Below, piece by piece: positions 8,220 through 15,994 of a stretch of 64,000 nt of DNA; position 1 is the stretch's first letter; every line of letters begins with the position of its first letter. Under the pieces are notes generated by a model. It was not told the origin of the DNA, did no database searches, and saw only the letters and a list, made by a program, of their open reading frames with translations. Source of the stretch: UBA4802 sp964509195 (GTDB taxonomy: Bacteria; Spirochaetota; UBA4802; UB4802). Both the position numbers and the translations under genes were made by a program. The stretch covers positions 620,001 through 684,000 of the forward strand of contig CAZDWJ010000001.1 in assembly GCA_964509195.1 (NCBI GenBank), in the 5' to 3' direction.

Positions 8220-8678
8220 TTAAAAATAATACCGCGCTCCTAAGCCTCCGCGAATATCAAAATCAACATCAGGAATAATCCGTAATGCGGGTACAAGCTC
8301 CAGGAATATACCAACTGGCACTTTGGTAAACGTATATTCAATACCAAAAGGAATTCGTATATCTATCCTGTTTTCATCTTCATGGTCATCTTTCCTGTCT
8401 TTTTCCCAATCATGGAAACCGGCTCCAACACCTAAATAAAAAACTAATTCATTTATTGGGAATACACCATGGAAATGGTGCAGGTAATCTGCGTATATAT
8501 AGAGATCATCAGCGGATTCACCAACACCAATGTCAATGGCTTCGCTTTTGGTCATAAATATTTTTGCAGTTAACCCTGATGGGTCACCTAAAATAAAACC
8601 TGCACCGATGGTATGTGCAGCTTGTAGTGAAGAGGTAGATATAAGTAGGATCATCAATGGTAACAGTAGTTTCTGCAT
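8220..8678 (-). CDS. Small secreted outer-membrane beta-barrel protein
   Basis: A 152-residue protein with a Sec signal (MQKLLLPLMILLISTSSLQAA), alternating hydrophobic strands (GAGFILGDPSGLTAKIF, LVFYLGVGAGFHDW, VPVGIFLELVPALRI) and a terminal aromatic residue (GLGARYYF), as expected for a small outer-membrane barrel. Spirochaetes carry small barrels of this type, for example the DUF3996 group; that assignment is a guess. AGAGGC lies before the start. A second small barrel lies at 59246-59815. Confidence 0.7.
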   Translation of the reverse strand: MQKLLLPLMILLISTSSLQAAHTIGAGFILGDPSGLTAKIFMTKSEAIDIGVGESADDLYIYADYLHHFHGVFPINELVFYLGVGAGFHDWEKDRKDDHEDENRIDIRIPFGIEYTFTKVPVGIFLELVPALRIIPDVDFDIRGGLGARYYF

Positions 8679-9262
8679 ATCGTTGCCTCTCTTTCATTGC
8701 TATATTTCCCCTGCGATAGTTGATATTAATGTGTATTTATATCAGTGCGTCAATTACATTTTTATACTCTATTATAGGGAATTATCGTAGATTGCTGTTG
8801 TTGCCCTTCGAACTTATGGGAATTGTAAATACCTGATAAATTCGGGTAAGATGAAATACTCATACTCTATTTTTTATACCAGGTAAAATTTTTTAGTTTG
8901 ATTTACTGGATGTTATATAATAAGAAGTTAGTATCAGTATATTTGTAAGGCGATTATAATAACGTTTAGACAACGCATACTTAGAAAACCTGTTAATGTT
9001 TATCCACCATTTTTAGGTGCTAAACAGAATAAAATTTGATGAAAAGACCAATAATGTTACCGTATCAGTAAAGCTTACATGATATAAACACAATTACGCA
9101 GGTACCCGTTTTGGTGGGTCTGTGTCTACCATGTGCAACTCATTTTATATGATTTTGCTGATGGACATTATGGGATATAGCGTTAGTGAAAGATGAAAGT
9201 TGGGATGTGGTTGGCCGTGTGCATAAATATATTTATGTTAAGAAGAAGGATGTAGGTAAGGA
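8679..9262. other. Intergenic region, 584 bp
   Basis: AT-rich DNA with stops in all frames for most of its length, presumably holding the promoter of the small barrel gene. TACCTG / CAGGTA inverted arms occur near 8829 and 8878. One copy of the GCGATAGY octamer is at 8713. The right end (about 9110-9262) looks like decayed coding sequence, described separately. Confidence 0.5.
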
Positions 9263-9266
9263 ATGA
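9110..9266 (+). pseudogene. Possible frameshifted coding remnant ahead of tsaC
   Basis: One frame reads VYHVQLILYDFADGHYGI and then stops. The frame one base over continues ALVKDESWDVVGRVHKYIY and runs to a TGA at 9264-9266 that overlaps the tsaC ATG. Composition and the coupled stop-start look like the end of an upstream gene carrying one frameshift, but no family is recognised. It may be chance. Confidence 0.25.
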
Positions 9267-10219
9267 TTTATCCTGCCACTGAAATATCTATTCATAAAGC
9301 TGCAAAGGCTCTACAACAGGGTGATGTGGTGGCATTCCCAACTGAAACTGTGTATGGACTTGGTGCAAATGCACTGGATGCTACCGCAGTGGCAAAGATT
9401 TTTGAAATCAAGCAAAGACCATTTTTTGATCCGCTTATTGTCCATGTTGACTCTTATGAAATGGTTAAAGAGATAGTAGCAATAGTACCATATATTGCCG
9501 AAAGGTGTATTAAAGCGTTCTGGCCAGGTCCATTAACGCTGGTACTACCAAAAAATACTATAATACCACAGATAGTTACTGCGGGACTTGATACTGTTGC
9601 TGTGAGAATGCCACAGCATGAGATTGCAAAAAAACTGATACAGATAAGCGGTGTGCCAATAGCAGCACCAAGTGCAAATCCATTTGGATATTTGAGCCCT
9701 ACCACAGCAGACCATGTTGCATCGCAGCTGGGCGATAAAGTTGAAATTATTCTGGATGGCGGGCAATGCCCTGTTGGTGTTGAATCGACAATTATAAAAA
9801 TTGAGAATGAATCAATAACTGTGTTGCGCCACGGTGGAATCCCAATTGAAGAAATTGAAGCAATTGCTGGAAAAGTAGTAAGCATGCCCTCTGCAAAAAT
9901 TGAAGCTCCCGGGCAGTTGCCGTACCATTATGCTCCCAAAACCAGAATTGTAATTGTCAAAGATGTAAGCAATATACAAGACGACAGTTCCTTTGGATTG
10001 ATTCTCTTTAAAAAAAGAAAGCTTCCATATAAAAATATACATATCATGCATCTATCCGATGAAGGTGATTTACGTCAGGCTGCAGCAAATCTTTTTACAT
10101 GCCTTCATGCGCTTGATGCGATGAATCTTTCAGTGATGTATGCTGAGGAAGTGCCACAGGTGGGATTGGGCAAAGCCATAATGGACAGATTATTAAAAGC
10201 ACAAGCTCGCCACAGTTGA
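9263..10219 (+). CDS. tsaC: L-threonylcarbamoyladenylate synthase (Sua5/YwlC type)
   Basis: Makes threonylcarbamoyl-AMP from threonine, bicarbonate and ATP, the first step of the tRNA t6A37 modification. The N-terminal YrdC domain (residues 1-200) shows FPTETVYGLGANA, KQRPFFDPLIVHV and APSANPFGYLSPT. With 318 residues it is the long Sua5 form: a linker (EAPGQLPYHYAPKT near 214) leads to a C-terminal Rossmann-like domain. The ATG overlaps the TGA of a possibly decayed upstream frame. Confidence 0.93.
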   Translation: MIYPATEISIHKAAKALQQGDVVAFPTETVYGLGANALDATAVAKIFEIKQRPFFDPLIVHVDSYEMVKEIVAIVPYIAERCIKAFWPGPLTLVLPKNTIIPQIVTAGLDTVAVRMPQHEIAKKLIQISGVPIAAPSANPFGYLSPTTADHVASQLGDKVEIILDGGQCPVGVESTIIKIENESITVLRHGGIPIEEIEAIAGKVVSMPSAKIEAPGQLPYHYAPKTRIVIVKDVSNIQDDSSFGLILFKKRKLPYKNIHIMHLSDEGDLRQAAANLFTCLHALDAMNLSVMYAEEVPQVGLGKAIMDRLLKAQARHS

Positions 10220-10281
10220 TTATTTCAAATAGTTTTATGGCCAAAAATCTATTTTATCAGTAACTATCGCCAATAATATGA

Positions 10282-10309
10282 TTGACATGTGCTGATTTTA
10301 TAGTATATG
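10282..10309 (+). promoter_or_regulatory. Candidate sigma70 promoter for pgi
   Basis: TTGACA at 10282-10287 and TATATG at 10304-10309 are spaced by 16 bases, upstream of pgi. The -35 is perfect and the -10 matches four of six. Confidence 0.5.
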
Positions 10310-10340
10310 AAAATTATACTATTTGCAGAGGAGTTGGAGT

Positions 10341-11732
10341 ATGATCCAGTTTGATTTTAATTATTTTATGGACGAATTTATTGGCCCACAACATGGCATG
10401 TCAAAGAATGATATAGATACCATTAAATCAAAATGTGATGCTGCACTCAAAAGGATGGATGATGAGAAAGCAAAAGGCATGTTAGGTTTTTTAGAGCTGC
10501 CGTTTGATAGCAATATTGTGAAGGACATACGCTCATTCAAAGAAACAGTGCCCTGGTGTGATACGATAGCTCTCATTGGCATTGGTGGTTCAGCGTTGGG
10601 GCCGCAGGCATTAAAAAATGCGTTAGCAGATATTTATCTTAATGAAATGCATGATACTTATCGTGGCAAACGGTGCAAGGCGTACTTCTTTGATAATGTT
10701 GATCCTGGTGAAATGCAATCGCTTTTACGGATACTGCATATACCATCAACATTGTTTTTGGTGATATCAAAATCAGGAGGGACTACTGAGACTAATGCAA
10801 ACTTTGCAATTTTGCTGGATGCAGTAAAGAAGCATACAAAAGATTACAGAAAACATATTGTCACAATTACAGATCCAGAAAAAGGCATATTGCGCCAGGT
10901 AACTCAGGAAGAAGGGTTTTTTTCATTTCCTGTTCCTGCAAATGTTGGCGGAAGATTCTCGGTGCTGTCGGCTGTTGGCCTTGTGATTGCAGAGTTTTTG
11001 GGTATTGATGCTGCAAGGCTTTTACACGGTGCAGGTAGTGTCCTGCAGCATTATTACGGTAAAGATGTATGGGCAAATGCTCCGCTTTTAAATGCAGCAT
11101 TTCATTACCTGTTTGATATAAAGAAGAACAAACGCATCAATGTGCTGATGCCATATACACGCAAGTTATACCTGTTTGCTGACTGGTACAGACAGTTGTG
11201 GGCAGAGTCACTGGGCAAACGATTTGATATGCAGGGAAATGAGGTGATGGTAGGGCTTACTCCTGTTGCAGCAATGGGGACTATTGACCAGCATTCACAA
11301 CTGCAACTGTATCTTGAAGGGCCCAATGACAAGGTTATTACCTTTCTTAAGCTTAAAGACTTTGGCACTGATATATTGATGCCGCAGTTTTACAAAGGCA
11401 AACCAGAACTGGAATATCTAACTGGCAAAAGCTTGCGTAAGCTCAATGAATTTGAAGAGCAGGCTACAGAGCTTGTATTGAAAGAGGCTAGTCGGCCCAA
11501 TGCCTCAATTATACTTTCAAAACTTGATGAAGAGTCTGTTGGTCAGTTGATTATGTTTCTGGAAATGCAAACAGCGTATGCCGGTTATCTGTATAATATA
11601 AATCCGTATGATCAACCAGCTGTTGAGCAGGGAAAACGGTTTACCTTTGGACTATTAGACAGGCCCGGCTATGAGGAGTATAAACAGAAGTTTTCAAATG
11701 GATATGTAAAAAAAGAATCATATATACTGTGA
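10341..11732 (+). CDS. pgi: Glucose-6-phosphate isomerase
   Basis: Interconverts glucose 6-phosphate and fructose 6-phosphate in glycolysis and gluconeogenesis. The ATG at 10341 is preferred over the in-frame TTG at 10323 because AGAGGAG and TTGGAG lie just before it. The 463 residues carry the two SIS subdomains: GIGGSALGPQAL, the phosphate-binding SKSGGTTETNANF, and GGRFSVLSAVGL. The length is that of the short bacterial type. tmk follows after 15 bp, so pgi heads an operon with tmk, the GAF protein and the phosphatase gene. Confidence 0.96.
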   Translation: MIQFDFNYFMDEFIGPQHGMSKNDIDTIKSKCDAALKRMDDEKAKGMLGFLELPFDSNIVKDIRSFKETVPWCDTIALIGIGGSALGPQALKNALADIYLNEMHDTYRGKRCKAYFFDNVDPGEMQSLLRILHIPSTLFLVISKSGGTTETNANFAILLDAVKKHTKDYRKHIVTITDPEKGILRQVTQEEGFFSFPVPANVGGRFSVLSAVGLVIAEFLGIDAARLLHGAGSVLQHYYGKDVWANAPLLNAAFHYLFDIKKNKRINVLMPYTRKLYLFADWYRQLWAESLGKRFDMQGNEVMVGLTPVAAMGTIDQHSQLQLYLEGPNDKVITFLKLKDFGTDILMPQFYKGKPELEYLTGKSLRKLNEFEEQATELVLKEASRPNASIILSKLDEESVGQLIMFLEMQTAYAGYLYNINPYDQPAVEQGKRFTFGLLDRPGYEEYKQKFSNGYVKKESYIL

Positions 11733-11747
11733 AAATTTCTATCAATC

Positions 11748-12362
11748 ATGAAGGTTAAGACTCCTCTTTTTATTGTGTTTGAAGGAATAGATGGTGCAGG
11801 TAAATCTACTCAGGCAAGGCTTTTATATTCTTATTGTAAAGAAATAACTCACGCTACATTATTACAGGAGCCAACCACAAGTAGGTATGGCAAAAGGCTT
11901 CGCGATATGTTACAAGGCCGTGTTGCCGGAACACGACATGAACTTCTTGAGCTTTTTATGCAGGATAGAGCATATGATGTAAAACACAATATACATCCAT
12001 TATTACGCAAAGGGTATGTGGTGATACTTGATAGATATTTCTATTCAACCGCAGCCTATCAGGCGGGGGATGATGTGAAGCCCTCGGATATTGTGAGGAT
12101 GAACATTGCAAAAGGTTTCCCGGTGCCGGACAGAGTATATTATATAGATATAGAACCATCTATAGCGTTAGAACGAATACATGCGCGGTCAGGGGACAAT
12201 AAAGAGATATTTGAAAAATTACATGTTCTGGAGACAATCAGGAATAATTATGTATCAATAGCTGATGGGACCTTTGTAATTATTGAAGGGAATAAACGTG
12301 CAGTTGAAGATATACATAAGGAAATAATTAGTGATTTTGGAAAACACTTTATAACAGGATAA
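11748..12362 (+). CDS. tmk: Thymidylate kinase
   Basis: Phosphorylates dTMP to dTDP. The 204 residues have the P-loop FEGIDGAGKSTQA (residues 10-22) and the DRYFYSTAAYQ motif near residue 96; the LID region is RSGDNKEIFEK. The ATG has no clear ribosome site and lies 15 bp after pgi, so translation may be coupled to it. Confidence 0.95.
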   Translation: MKVKTPLFIVFEGIDGAGKSTQARLLYSYCKEITHATLLQEPTTSRYGKRLRDMLQGRVAGTRHELLELFMQDRAYDVKHNIHPLLRKGYVVILDRYFYSTAAYQAGDDVKPSDIVRMNIAKGFPVPDRVYYIDIEPSIALERIHARSGDNKEIFEKLHVLETIRNNYVSIADGTFVIIEGNKRAVEDIHKEIISDFGKHFITG

Positions 12363-12374
12363 TATAGATACTTT

Positions 12375-13676
12375 ATGAGGGTATGTCGCCAATTAATTAT
12401 TCAGGGGATTAATATTGTTTTTCTTTTCTTTTTATTGCTTATGGGGTTGATGCTCCATACAGCACATATTGCAGGCGATCTTCTTATAGTATTTATAGTT
12501 TTTTCCATTGTAATAGTATTTCCACTTTATACGTTTTATATTGAACGATTGTATAAAAAGATAATTCCTCTGAAATATGAAGACCTCTACATTCAGACAG
12601 TGGATAGTTTTTTGTCATTGCAGTCGTTTGATGATATCATTAAAGTTATATTTGATAAAGTATTACAGTATATTGGTGTTAAGTCAGGGTTGTTAATATT
12701 TTATTCGCACAGTTCAGATGATTATACAATTTATTATCAGAAGCAGCAAAAACAGAAGGTAATCCGTAAAGCTCATATTGATAAAAATAATATTATTTTC
12801 AGAGTTATACAGTCGGGTGATGATGTCCTGATAAAAAGCAAAATGGACCCTTCACTGCATTTTCAAAGAACCATAATCTTTGAAATGGAAAAACTAAATG
12901 GCGAAATTATTATTCCCATTTACTATCATGATATTTTTTTGGGCCTGATGATTATTGGCGAAATGAAAAGAAGAATATCCAAACGGGATATTTTGATGTT
13001 AAAAGCGTTAGCATCAAAAATTGCAACAGTTACTGTTAATAGTTTCTTTATGCATGAATTAATTAAGAGTAAGGAGATTGAAAAGGAATATGAATTAGGG
13101 TACAAGGTATTAAAGCAATTTATGCCACCCAATGAGGGCATTGTTGAAAAAACACAGTATGTAATGATACAAAATAAGGATAGTAAGCTTACACATTATT
13201 TTAATATTTATAGCCCTGATGCATTGACATCGTATATTGCTGTATGCCCGCTGCAGGCTAATATTTCATTATTGTCGTTGCTCATTCCGGCACTCAGTGT
13301 ATTATTGCAAAGTTATGCGCGCCTTGGATTTTTACCTGACCATATTATAAAGAAGATAAATGATGTGTTAAAGAAAAAAGAATTGATTGAAGAAAACCTG
13401 CCATTGATAATTGTGAAGAAGAAAAAGAGGAAGTACTGTATAAGTAAATCTTTGAATTGTGATCTTAAGATATATAGCCAGAAGAAAACAAGGATCACTC
13501 CTGTTAACATGCATAACAAAATTAACCAGATTAATAATGTAAAAAAACTTATTGTAACAACAAAAGATATACCCTACACAATCATTGAAGAGTGCGCGGG
13601 TAATTACAACACAATCCCCCTTACCTTTACATTACAGGATGACAATTTTATTTTAGTGCTTAAAGAAATACAATGA
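12375..13676 (+). CDS. Two-TM GAF protein with a degenerate SpoIIE-like C-terminus
   Basis: A 433-residue membrane protein. Two hydrophobic helices (residues about 8-28 and 35-56) are followed by a GAF-like domain (about 70-225; it ends with LMIIGEMKRRISKRDILMLKALASKIA, the usual GAF end). The C-terminal half has the outline of a PP2C/SpoIIE phosphatase: the linker helix KEYELGYKVLKQFMPP equals the RELxxAxxVQxxLLPP-type entry, and a helix pair near 290-330 lies where the family has its helices. However, the GDYYD and ADVSGHG metal motifs are missing. It is probably a pseudophosphatase or sensor partner. Its stop overlaps the next gene in ATGA, so the two are translated together. Confidence 0.65.
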   Translation: MRVCRQLIIQGINIVFLFFLLLMGLMLHTAHIAGDLLIVFIVFSIVIVFPLYTFYIERLYKKIIPLKYEDLYIQTVDSFLSLQSFDDIIKVIFDKVLQYIGVKSGLLIFYSHSSDDYTIYYQKQQKQKVIRKAHIDKNNIIFRVIQSGDDVLIKSKMDPSLHFQRTIIFEMEKLNGEIIIPIYYHDIFLGLMIIGEMKRRISKRDILMLKALASKIATVTVNSFFMHELIKSKEIEKEYELGYKVLKQFMPPNEGIVEKTQYVMIQNKDSKLTHYFNIYSPDALTSYIAVCPLQANISLLSLLIPALSVLLQSYARLGFLPDHIIKKINDVLKKKELIEENLPLIIVKKKKRKYCISKSLNCDLKIYSQKKTRITPVNMHNKINQINNVKKLIVTTKDIPYTIIEECAGNYNTIPLTFTLQDDNFILVLKEIQ

Positions 13677-15994
13677 GAAAACGAATAGTAATCTATAGTT
13701 TAATAAGTATCGCTTATATTACAATTTTTCTGCTGACAGTTCCAGACGGCTTTATGCATGCAATCCAGTACCCATTTGATAGACTGATTGTAGGCAATAC
13801 ATTTTTCTATCGCTTGCAGGATTCCCCACAAGCATTGTTCAATGCCAGTATCCAAACATGTGAAAGTCAATCTCTGAAAAAGGGCCCAGATGATGTAGCT
13901 GAATGGGAATGCATATTTACAATTAATATTACAGTAGTAAAACAGCATTTTACTACTAAGAGTAATAAAATAGCATTATGGTTGGTGTTGCTACTCACGT
14001 ATTCTTCAATTCTTTTAATGATTTGGGCTGTTGGTATTCATTATGCACGCAATGATATATTTGCTGATTTATTTGTTTTGATAGCTTCTGCAGTGGCCAT
14101 AAATTGCTTGATATATATTGATTTGTTTTTTGGGCATATGTTACACAATGTCTATCCTTTAATCAGCTCTCTTGTTCCTCTTACATTATTCCATGTTGTA
14201 TTCATGGTGAATGACACCGTTGCATTCAATAGAAAATTATGGTATGGACTAACTCTGTTGATTGCAATAATTTTATGTAGTATGGCGTTCTATAGTGTTG
14301 TACCGTTTGACATCGTGTACAGGCTCAATTGTGGTATTACAATTGCTTTGTTTATTGTAGCAATAGCTTTCCTCCTTTTTGGATATAACCACAGGATAAA
14401 GTTTTTAATAAAAAGAAATCTTGTCATAGCAGGTGCAATAGTAACTGGCGGTGTGCTGCCTTTTTCAGTTTTACTTGCTGGTACCTTTTTTGATATCAAT
14501 TCTTCATATTTATTTTCACTGTTCTTTACAATAGCTATACCTGTGAGTATAGGCAATGGGCTTTTAGCAAATTATAGCCTGGGTTCGGTGGCAAATCTCC
14601 AGAAAAACAGTATTTCCATGATTGTGGATATAATCATCGCAGTGGTAATATCAACTGGATTGTTTTATATTTATAACTTTTATTCTATATTACTATCGCC
14701 ACCAATTATTATTGCTCTTTTTCTTGGAATCATGTTGATTATGTTACATATAAGAATGCTTATTATACGTGCACTTGACGATATTATATTTTTAAAAAAT
14801 GATGAATATGCCCTCTCATTGCAAAGAATTGCCGAAATCATAACTTCGCCAAAAAATTTGAGAGAAAAACTTGATGCAATTGAAAATGAATTAAAAGCAC
14901 TAATAAAAGTTAAAAGGATAAGCTATGCGATTATTGATGAGTATCAGTATGATGATGAAAGGATTATTGTGTTACGTGATGATTCTGATTTGATAACTTT
15001 TTTTAAAAACAGAAAAGAGACTATTACCTCAGCAAGTTTTTTTTCCAGTAGGGCATATGAAAAAGCAGTTGAAGAATATATCGCAAAACATGGCATTGAG
15101 GCGTGTATTCCTGTATTTATTGATAAATCTCTTAAAGGGATTCTCTTTGTGCATAATAAAGGGGATTATTTTACAAGCCTGGAGCTCAACTTCCTTTCCA
15201 TGCTTGCACTGCAGGTACATCAACTGATAATAAACAGCAAAGCATTGACCGAATATATCAATTCCCGCAATTATGAAAGGGAGCTTGACCTGGCCTCATA
15301 TATTCAGGTACGGCTTTTCCCAAAACAACCTCCACGAGATTGTGGCATTCAGTTTTCAATCTATTCAAGGCCTTACCTAAAAGTTACTGGCGACTACTAC
15401 GACATTATCCCTGTGGATAAAAACAGAGTAGCATTTGTTATTGCAGACATATCAGGTCATGGATTATCTGCTGCAATGATTTTATCGGCAACAAGTGGAA
15501 TCATAAACGGTATGCTAAAAGAAAAGAAAGGCATAGATAAAGTAGTTGCCGAATTAAATCATTTTCTTACTATCCGCTATACAGGATTTGAACTTATTAC
15601 GTTATTCATGGGATTATATAATAAACGGACCCGGTCGATGGAGTATATCAATGCAGGGCACATAGCACCTCTGGTAATATTGAATGATAACAGAGTATAT
15701 CATCTGGAAGGCAGATCAAAAATCCTTGGCGTTGACCCAATGGCGCGTTACTATTCATCACGCTATTCATTTAATTCCGGTGACCAGATGATACTTTATA
15801 CGGATGGGTTGACAGATCTATATAATAGCGAAAAAGATACATCATTTGGGGAAGATACATTGGTTGCTATACTTACCAGGTCATTAACAAAATCTATTGA
15901 GGAGAAAATCCATGCAATCACTGAAGGTATTGTTGCATTTGGCCAGGAATATATCAAAGATGACATTACTGTTATTGGCATTCATTTTGATTAG
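13673..15994 (+). CDS. Membrane GAF/SpoIIE serine phosphatase (RsbU-like)
   Basis: A 773-residue integral membrane PP2C-type phosphatase of the kind that switches anti-sigma-factor antagonists in partner-switching pathways. After an N-terminal signal or helix and a periplasmic part come several TM segments (about residues 100-370), a GAF-like region (about 385-530), and an intact SpoIIE domain with the metal-binding motifs GDYYDI (near 575) and ADISGHG (near 594) and the end motifs YTDGLTD and DDITVIGI. It overlaps the upstream degenerate homologue by 4 bp. No anti-sigma factor or STAS protein is seen in the window, so its target lies elsewhere. Confidence 0.85.
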   Translation: MRKRIVIYSLISIAYITIFLLTVPDGFMHAIQYPFDRLIVGNTFFYRLQDSPQALFNASIQTCESQSLKKGPDDVAEWECIFTINITVVKQHFTTKSNKIALWLVLLLTYSSILLMIWAVGIHYARNDIFADLFVLIASAVAINCLIYIDLFFGHMLHNVYPLISSLVPLTLFHVVFMVNDTVAFNRKLWYGLTLLIAIILCSMAFYSVVPFDIVYRLNCGITIALFIVAIAFLLFGYNHRIKFLIKRNLVIAGAIVTGGVLPFSVLLAGTFFDINSSYLFSLFFTIAIPVSIGNGLLANYSLGSVANLQKNSISMIVDIIIAVVISTGLFYIYNFYSILLSPPIIIALFLGIMLIMLHIRMLIIRALDDIIFLKNDEYALSLQRIAEIITSPKNLREKLDAIENELKALIKVKRISYAIIDEYQYDDERIIVLRDDSDLITFFKNRKETITSASFFSSRAYEKAVEEYIAKHGIEACIPVFIDKSLKGILFVHNKGDYFTSLELNFLSMLALQVHQLIINSKALTEYINSRNYERELDLASYIQVRLFPKQPPRDCGIQFSIYSRPYLKVTGDYYDIIPVDKNRVAFVIADISGHGLSAAMILSATSGIINGMLKEKKGIDKVVAELNHFLTIRYTGFELITLFMGLYNKRTRSMEYINAGHIAPLVILNDNRVYHLEGRSKILGVDPMARYYSSRYSFNSGDQMILYTDGLTDLYNSEKDTSFGEDTLVAILTRSLTKSIEEKIHAITEGIVAFGQEYIKDDITVIGIHFD

